10,288 nt of DNA, taken from positions 1 through 10,288 of the forward strand of contig CAMODS010000033.1 of the NCBI GenBank assembly GCA_946611525.1, given 5' to 3'. The position numbers and the translations under genes are program-made. Shown piece by piece: positions 5,986-10,288 of this stretch (positions are counted from its first letter, which is position 1; the number at the start of each line of letters is the position of its first letter). The stretch is from an uncultured Lachnospiraceae bacterium. GTDB taxonomy: Bacteria > Bacillota > Clostridia > Lachnospirales > Lachnospiraceae. The notes below the pieces were generated by a model. It saw only the letters and a list, made by a program, of their open reading frames with translations, did no database searches and was not told the DNA's origin.

Positions 5986-8070
5986 ATGGCAAAGTTATTT
6001 CACAATCTAAAAATCGGGGTAAAGATCGTGCTGGTGGTATCACTGGTACTGATAGTCGGACTTGGGACAGTTATGGCTGTTACCATTTCAAACGTCAGGT
6101 CCACCACAGGGACGGATAATAAAAACCGTCTGGGTGAACTTTGTAATTCCAGAGCAAGCTATGTAAATCTATATGTGAATCAGTTCCGTGATTACTATTA
6201 CGGTCTGGCTACCATGCCGGTGATAGTGGATGCATTGTCAAACCCTAACGATGCTGCAAAGGTAGACATGGCTCAGACAGCCATAGAAAAGTATGTTGCA
6301 TCAAGGAGTGACATGGAGGGTATCTTTGTCATGACTCCGGAGACATACATCGTCTGCCATACCAACAGGGGAGGTATCGGAACATCCATATCTGATGATC
6401 CCGCCATCTGGCAGAACCGCAGAGACGGTGTGGAAGCTGCTACAAACCACGTGTGGTTCAGAGGTGCAGTTCCCAGTACCGTTACCGGTGATATAGTTGG
6501 TAATATTTATGCCGGAGTCTATGATGACAATGGCAACTTCCTGGGCTTTGTAGGTGGCGGATGTTATCTGAAACCCCTGACAGAGTCTATATACGCAATG
6601 GATCTGAATGGTTATGAGGAGGCTGACTGCTACCTCATCAGTGCCACCAGCCAGACATATGTCATGTCCCCCACTGAAGAGGAGATCGGCGCAGAGATCA
6701 CTCCCGACGATATCGAGATCGTGGAGGCTGCAGAGAGGGATACAAAGGGTGTGATGAGCTACAAGGATGAAATCACCGGGGCTATGTCCATGCTGGCTTA
6801 CGAATACATGCCGGATCTTGATATGATCATGTACATCTGTGATACGGAAAGTGAGATATATGCCAACGCCACCAGACTTTCTTTTATCATAACGATTTTG
6901 TGTATCGGAGTTTTGGTATTGAGCCTTTTGGTGGTCATCATCACCACCGGTATCATTTCAAGGGAGCTCCGGGAGATCACCGGAGTTATCGGACGAGTTG
7001 GTACACTTGACCTTACTGACACAAGTGCCCTTGACAAATATGCAGGCAGGAAGGATGAGATCGGAAAGATCGCATCAGCTACAGAGAGCCTGACGGCTGC
7101 CGTTAAAAATGCAGTTATCAATCTGATGCAAAAGGCAGGAGTGCTTTCGGAATCATCAGACATGATGCGGACCAATACAAACAAAACTGCAAACTCCATG
7201 GGCCATATCAATGGTGCTGCATCAGAACTTGCTAATACGGCTACATCCACTGCAGAAAATATCACCGATATCTCCATGCAGATGCAGGATGTTGAAAGCG
7301 TCATGGACCAGAGCATCCAGAATACTGCAGCTCTTTCCGAAGCCAGCACCCAGATCAGATCCACTGTGGATGTGGGTATAGAAAATGTAGAGAGACTAAA
7401 GGACATTTCCGCACAGTCCATGGATGCGTTCAACAAGATTTTCGAGGGCATCGACAATATTTCTATCAGTTCCGCAAAGATCAGTGAAGCCAGCGACATG
7501 ATCAAGTCCATCGCCAGCCAGACCAACCTCCTTTCGCTCAATGCCTCCATCGAGGCAGCCCGTGCAGGTGAGGCAGGAAAGGGCTTTGCAGTTGTGGCAG
7601 ACGAGATCAGAAACCTGTCCGAGCAGTCGGCTTCAAGTGTTGAGACCATAAACCAGATGCTTGAAGAGCTTCAGGTCAACACTCAGAACGCCGTCAATCA
7701 GAGTGAGCTGGTTAAGGACTATGTAAATCGTCAGCAGACATCCGTAGGAGAGACTGCTGAGAGCTTTGCCGGCATAGCCGATCAGATCGGTAGTGTCAAT
7801 GACGCCATCGACGGACTGGATGAGGCAAACGGCAGACTGGCAGAAGGAGTAAAGTCTATATCCGATTCTGTAAGCAATCTGTCAGCCATATCCGAAGAAA
7901 ATGCCGCTACGGCACAGGAGCTCAATGCCACTACCGAAAGTGTCAATACCAATGTTGAGGATCTGGATCATCAGGGCAAGGGCGTTGCCACTGCAGCTGA
8001 GGAGCTTCAGCAGATCGTAGGTGTATTCAAGACCGATGATACGGCTTTTGTTGATACAGAAGAGGCCTGA
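5986..8070 (+). CDS. Methyl-accepting chemotaxis protein with extracellular Cache-type sensor
   Basis: A 694-residue transmembrane chemoreceptor that would signal to CheA/CheW to steer flagellar rotation. Order: cytoplasmic N-terminus, membrane helix about 13-34, extracellular sensor about 35-296 with Cache-like features (IFVMTPETYIVCHTN, 113-127; VYDDNGNFLGFVGGG, 178-192), membrane helix about 297-320, HAMP about 320-375, then a long helical signalling domain. The conserved hairpin tip spans about 509-551 (IASQTNLLSLNASIEAARAG, then GKGFAVVADEIRNLSEQS). The ligand cannot be told from the sequence. No CheR/CheB-tethering pentapeptide ends the protein (tail FVDTEEA). I chose the ATG at 5986, five bases after AGGGGG (5975-5980); the GTG at 5980 overlaps that ribosome site. 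FchA follows after three bases. Confidence 0.95.
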   Translation: MAKLFHNLKIGVKIVLVVSLVLIVGLGTVMAVTISNVRSTTGTDNKNRLGELCNSRASYVNLYVNQFRDYYYGLATMPVIVDALSNPNDAAKVDMAQTAIEKYVASRSDMEGIFVMTPETYIVCHTNRGGIGTSISDDPAIWQNRRDGVEAATNHVWFRGAVPSTVTGDIVGNIYAGVYDDNGNFLGFVGGGCYLKPLTESIYAMDLNGYEEADCYLISATSQTYVMSPTEEEIGAEITPDDIEIVEAAERDTKGVMSYKDEITGAMSMLAYEYMPDLDMIMYICDTESEIYANATRLSFIITILCIGVLVLSLLVVIITTGIISRELREITGVIGRVGTLDLTDTSALDKYAGRKDEIGKIASATESLTAAVKNAVINLMQKAGVLSESSDMMRTNTNKTANSMGHINGAASELANTATSTAENITDISMQMQDVESVMDQSIQNTAALSEASTQIRSTVDVGIENVERLKDISAQSMDAFNKIFEGIDNISISSAKISEASDMIKSIASQTNLLSLNASIEAARAGEAGKGFAVVADEIRNLSEQSASSVETINQMLEELQVNTQNAVNQSELVKDYVNRQQTSVGETAESFAGIADQIGSVNDAIDGLDEANGRLAEGVKSISDSVSNLSAISEENAATAQELNATTESVNTNVEDLDHQGKGVATAAEELQQIVGVFKTDDTAFVDTEEA

Positions 8071-8073
8071 CCT

Positions 8074-8709
8074 ATGTCGATGTATGAGAAAAAGATAAAT
8101 CTGTTTTTAGAGGGACTGGCTTCCGATGCTCCGGTTCCCGGAGGCGGTGGTGCCTGCGGACTTGTGGGGGCTACGGCGGCAGCTTTGGGTAGCATGGTCC
8201 TATCCCTTACCACAGGTAAGAAAAAATATGAGTCCGTACAGCCTGAGATAGATGAACTGATACAAAAGATGGCAAAGCAGCGTATCCGTCTTTTAAGTGC
8301 CATAGACCGGGATGCAGAGGCATTCAGACCTCTTTCCGAGGCCTACGGTATGCCCCGGGAGACTCCGGAGGAGATAGAGCGCAGAGATGCAGTTATGGCC
8401 AGGGCTTTAAAGGACGCAGCCACAGCACCCCTTGATATGATGGAGCTGCTTTTGGAAACAGCATCGCTTTTATCCCGAATATCAGAGATCGGGAGTATGC
8501 TGGCTATCTCAGATGCGGGAGTGGGATTATCCTTTTGCAGATCCGCACTGTACGGAGCATCACTAAATGTCTACATCAACACAAAGCTGATGAAGGACAG
8601 ACAACTGGCCGACCAGATGAATGGCAGAGTCGAAGAGATATTAAAAAAAGCAGATGCCATAATAGTACCTGCTTTCAATGCCATATCGGTTAATCTAAAA
8701 GGAGAGTGA
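8074..8709 (+). CDS. fchA: Cyclodeaminase/cyclohydrolase family protein (FchA-like methenyl-THF cyclohydrolase)
   Basis: The 211-residue protein belongs to the family that includes the cyclodeaminase domain of formiminotransferase-cyclodeaminase and the methenyl-THF cyclohydrolase FchA. Visible signatures are the glycine-rich segment PVPGGGGACGLVGATAAAL (20-38), IDRDAEAFRPLSEAYGMP (77-94), SDAGVG (146-151) and GASLNVYINTKL (161-172). It has the usual length of the stand-alone form. The likely reaction is hydrolysis of 5,10-methenyl-THF to 10-formyl-THF, or alternatively ammonia release from 5-formimino-THF. No histidine or purine degradation genes are in view, and a FolD with altered cyclohydrolase residues is nearby, so I favour the cyclohydrolase role. 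The ATG at 8074 fits GAAGAGG (8059-8065) better than the ATG at 8080. It starts three bases after the MCP stop, so the two are probably co-transcribed and coupled. Confidence 0.87.
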   Translation: MSMYEKKINLFLEGLASDAPVPGGGGACGLVGATAAALGSMVLSLTTGKKKYESVQPEIDELIQKMAKQRIRLLSAIDRDAEAFRPLSEAYGMPRETPEEIERRDAVMARALKDAATAPLDMMELLLETASLLSRISEIGSMLAISDAGVGLSFCRSALYGASLNVYINTKLMKDRQLADQMNGRVEEILKKADAIIVPAFNAISVNLKGE

Positions 8710-8715
8710 TCTCCT
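8700..8715 (-). terminator. Small hairpin at the fchA/yigZ convergent stop codons
   Basis: AGGAGA (8700-8705) and TCTCCT (8710-8715) form a perfect 6-bp stem around a GTGA tetraloop, a GNRA type when read on the plus strand. The fchA stop codon lies in the loop and the yigZ stop at the foot of the stem. On the minus strand the stem is followed by TTTAGATT, a weak U-tract, so it may contribute to ending yigZ transcription. Confidence 0.35.
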
Positions 8716-9332
8716 CATATAGGAACAGTATAGCTTTCCTCCGGTGCCCAGTCCAGGACTGCAGTGCCGGAGGTTTCGTTTGTTATAAGGCTGTCTATGC
8801 TGTCCTTCATATCTGAGGGGACCATACAGATAAACTTTACGGCTTCCTCATATATAGTGTCGCGTAAAAACAGCTTTTGCTCCGCTATGATGTGCTGGAT
8901 ACGTCCCACGTTGGTATAGTCAGTGGAGACAGTAAGCACAAGCCCGGTGCGACGTTCAATTAGCTCACAGGCATCTATGCAGGCAGCGGTGGCATCGGAA
9001 TATGCCCTTACCAGGCCGCCGGTACCTAAAAGTACTCCGCCGAAATATCTGGTAACTACGATCACCGCATCTTTTAATCCGCGGCCTGTCATCACATCCA
9101 GCATGGGACGGCCGGCGGTGCCGGAAGGCTCGCCGTCATCGGAGGAGCGGGATGTATCTCCCACAATATAAGCCCAGCAGTTGTGCCGGGCGTCATAGTG
9201 TTCCTTTTTTTTGGCTGCCACAAAGGCCATGGCCTCTTCCTCGGAGGTGACATGGGCGCAGCTTCCTATGAATCTGGACTTTTTCTCTGTGATCTCCCCG
9301 ATCCCGGGAGTTAATATCTCATAATTTGCCAT
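8715..9332 (-). CDS. yigZ: YigZ/IMPACT family protein
   Basis: A 205-residue member of the YigZ/IMPACT (UPF0029) family, whose bacterial biochemical role is not settled; the eukaryotic relative IMPACT affects translational control through GCN1. Signatures are EKKSRFIG (16-23), DARHNCWAYIVG (47-58), SDDGEPSGTAGRP (64-76) and TRYFGGVLLGTGGLVRAY (94-111), followed by a C-terminal ACT/ferredoxin-like half (about 130-200). I chose the ATG at 9332 rather than the TTG at 9368: it gives the usual family length and N-terminus (MANYEILTPG), while the 12 extra residues match nothing expected. Neither start has a recognisable ribosome site, and a TATAAT box sits only six bases upstream of the ATG, so the message may be leaderless. 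It converges on fchA with a five-base gap. Confidence 0.9.
   Translation of the reverse strand: MANYEILTPGIGEITEKKSRFIGSCAHVTSEEEAMAFVAAKKKEHYDARHNCWAYIVGDTSRSSDDGEPSGTAGRPMLDVMTGRGLKDAVIVVTRYFGGVLLGTGGLVRAYSDATAACIDACELIERRTGLVLTVSTDYTNVGRIQHIIAEQKLFLRDTIYEEAVKFICMVPSDMKDSIDSLITNETSGTAVLDWAPEESYTVPI
8738..8784 (+). terminator. Likely intrinsic terminator of the MCP-fchA operon, inside the yigZ coding region
   Basis: CCTCCGG (8738-8744) pairs with CCGGAGG (8767-8773). The stem extends inward through two G-T pairs and one C-G pair, and an inner CAGTC/GACTG stem (8749-8753 with 8757-8761) caps it. TTTCGTTTGTT (8774-8784) follows on the plus strand. The hairpin is about 28 bases past the fchA stop, the right place for a plus-strand terminator, and no T-run follows it on the other strand. 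The imperfect U-tract and the fact that these bases also code for YigZ keep confidence moderate. Confidence 0.5.
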
Positions 9333-9338
9333 GGCTTT

Positions 9339-9368
9339 ATTATAAATTAAATTTGTGATATAATACAA
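9339..9368 (-). promoter_or_regulatory. Candidate yigZ promoter giving a leaderless transcript
   Basis: On the minus strand a perfect TATAAT (9339-9344) follows TTGTAT (9363-9368) with an 18-base spacer. The expected start site, about seven bases after the -10 box, coincides with the A of the yigZ ATG at 9332. A second possible -10 box, TATTAT, lies slightly upstream and would give a leader of about 20 bases, also without a ribosome site. Confidence 0.38.
9356..9364 (+). promoter_or_regulatory. Extended -10 promoter for the penicillin-binding protein gene
   Basis: TGATATAAT (9356-9364) is a perfect extended -10 box. The start site would be near 9371, leaving a 30-base leader with AGGAGC (9390-9395) placed five bases before the ATG. 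The likely -35 region (around 9336-9341, TTTATT) is weak and overlaps the -10 box of the opposing yigZ promoter. Confidence 0.6.
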
Positions 9369-9400
9369 CAGTTTATATGGATTTTTAACAGGAGCATTTT

Positions 9401-10288
9401 ATGAACTACGGAAAGAACAGTATCAAAAAACAAAAGAAGCAGCTTTCCAACAAAAAGACAAGGGCCCAGAAGAAATTCATCCTGTCATTTGTTAGAGCCA
9501 TAATAGTATGTATATTGATAGTGATCGCCATAGGTATAGGTGGTTTTTCGGTTTATGCCACCAGACTTATCAATGAGACTCCGGATATATCAACCATAGA
9601 TATATCACCCAATGGCTTTTCCACCACCATTTTGGACAAGGACGGTGCTGAGATCGAAAACTTAGCTTCAGCCGGTGCCAACAGAGAGTATGTGACTTTA
9701 GATGAGATACCCGAGGATCTGCAGCATGCTTTTGTGGCAATAGAGGACTCACGTTTTTACGAGCACAATGGTATCGATACACGTGGTATCATAAGGGCGG
9801 CATTTATCGGAGCAGGGGAGATGCTCCACGGCAACAGGCCTTCACAGGGTGCCAGTACCATCACCCAGCAGCTCTTAAAAAACAACGTTTTTACTACATG
9901 GACCAGTGAGGATACTCTCGAGGACTCATTGAAGAGAAAGATACAGGAGCAGTACCTTGCGGTGCAGCTTGAGAAAACCGTATCCAAGGATGAGATCCTT
10001 GAAAACTACCTCAACACCATAAACCTGGGTCAGAATACCCTTGGAGTGCAGGCGGCTTCAGAGCGATACTTTAACAAGAGTGTCAGTGAGCTGAACCTCT
10101 CCGAGTCAGCAGTTATAGCAGGCATCACCCAGAACCCTTCCAGGTTCAATCCCATCACCAACCCTGAGGAAAACGAAAAACGCAGGAAAAAGGTTTTGGG
10201 AGATATGCTGGATCAGGGTTTTATCACGGAGAAGCAATATAAAAAGGCGATGAAGGATGATGTTTACAGCCGCATTCAGGTGGTAAAC
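9401..10288 (+). CDS. Class A penicillin-binding protein / GT51 peptidoglycan glycosyltransferase, 3' partial
   Basis: The frame runs open from the ATG at 9401 to the window end, giving 296 residues. A basic cytoplasmic tail (1-29, many Lys and Arg) is followed by a membrane anchor (about 30-52) and a GT51 domain that polymerises lipid II into glycan strands outside the cell. Motifs are AIEDSRFYEHNGID (113-126, catalytic Glu115), GASTITQQLLKN (150-161), KRKIQEQYLA (178-187) and ILENYLNTINLG (199-210, second Glu201), then AVIAGITQNPSRFNP (237-251). A transpeptidase domain would lie past the window, so class A PBP is likely but a monofunctional glycosyltransferase cannot be excluded. AGGAGC five bases before the ATG supports the start. 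The gene is divergent from yigZ. Confidence 0.92.
   Translation, partial: MNYGKNSIKKQKKQLSNKKTRAQKKFILSFVRAIIVCILIVIAIGIGGFSVYATRLINETPDISTIDISPNGFSTTILDKDGAEIENLASAGANREYVTLDEIPEDLQHAFVAIEDSRFYEHNGIDTRGIIRAAFIGAGEMLHGNRPSQGASTITQQLLKNNVFTTWTSEDTLEDSLKRKIQEQYLAVQLEKTVSKDEILENYLNTINLGQNTLGVQAASERYFNKSVSELNLSESAVIAGITQNPSRFNPITNPEENEKRRKKVLGDMLDQGFITEKQYKKAMKDDVYSRIQVVN

Noticed and set aside
5980..5988. GTG start for the MCP two codons upstream of the chosen ATG
   Set aside because: The GTG shares bases with the G-run of the ribosome site, whereas the ATG at 5986 has normal spacing.
6798..7649. Long open frame (283 codons) on the minus strand inside the MCP gene
   Set aside because: It lies wholly antisense to the conserved signalling domain, its composition is that expected from the complement of repeated helical codons, and it resembles no protein family.

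Overview
The window looks like a chromosomal segment of a motile, anaerobic Gram-positive Firmicute, most likely a Lachnospiraceae-type Clostridium relative. The reasons are a MATE-like protein fused to an anti-sigma-type ATPase domain, a clostridial-type FolD with the YERG motif beside an FchA-like cyclohydrolase, a class A penicillin-binding protein with a short basic cytoplasmic tail, strong AAGGAGG-type ribosome sites and extended -10 promoters. This placement rests on recognising protein families by eye, not on any database search. I see no sign of a mobile element, CRISPR array, rRNA or tRNA. The window is gene-dense, and its longest gene-free stretch is about 194 bases.

Layout. (1) Bases 2-1078 (+): the 3' part of a MATE-family membrane protein with a C-terminal HATPase domain, cut by the window start. 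(2) Bases 1065-2960 (-): a membrane-anchored c-di-GMP phosphodiesterase (degenerate GGDEF plus intact EAL), whose 3' end overlaps the first gene by 14 bp. (3) Bases 3155-5883 (+): a tight three-gene operon of an HdeD/DUF308-like membrane protein, a patatin-like lipid hydrolase and FolD. (4) Bases 5986-8709 (+): a second operon with its own likely promoter, encoding a Cache-type methyl-accepting chemotaxis protein and an FchA/cyclodeaminase-family protein. (5) Bases 8715-9332 (-): a YigZ/IMPACT-family protein, convergent with fchA. (6) Bases 9401 to the window end (+): the first 296 residues of a GT51 peptidoglycan glycosyltransferase, divergent from yigZ.

How the genes may work together. The clearest link is folate one-carbon metabolism. 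FolD here appears to lack two of the three residues that support the cyclohydrolase reaction in the well-studied bifunctional enzymes, while an FchA-family protein that could supply that activity lies 2.2 kb downstream. The two steps (methylene-THF to methenyl-THF, then methenyl-THF to 10-formyl-THF) may therefore be split between two proteins. The EAL phosphodiesterase and the chemoreceptor both bear on motility and lifestyle control. The remaining genes (MATE-HATPase, patatin, YigZ, PBP) show no obvious common pathway.

No wholly new multi-gene system is evident. The observations most worth a second look are the apparent FolD/FchA division of labour, the transporter-ATPase fusion, and the interlocked yigZ/PBP divergent promoters with a possibly leaderless yigZ message.
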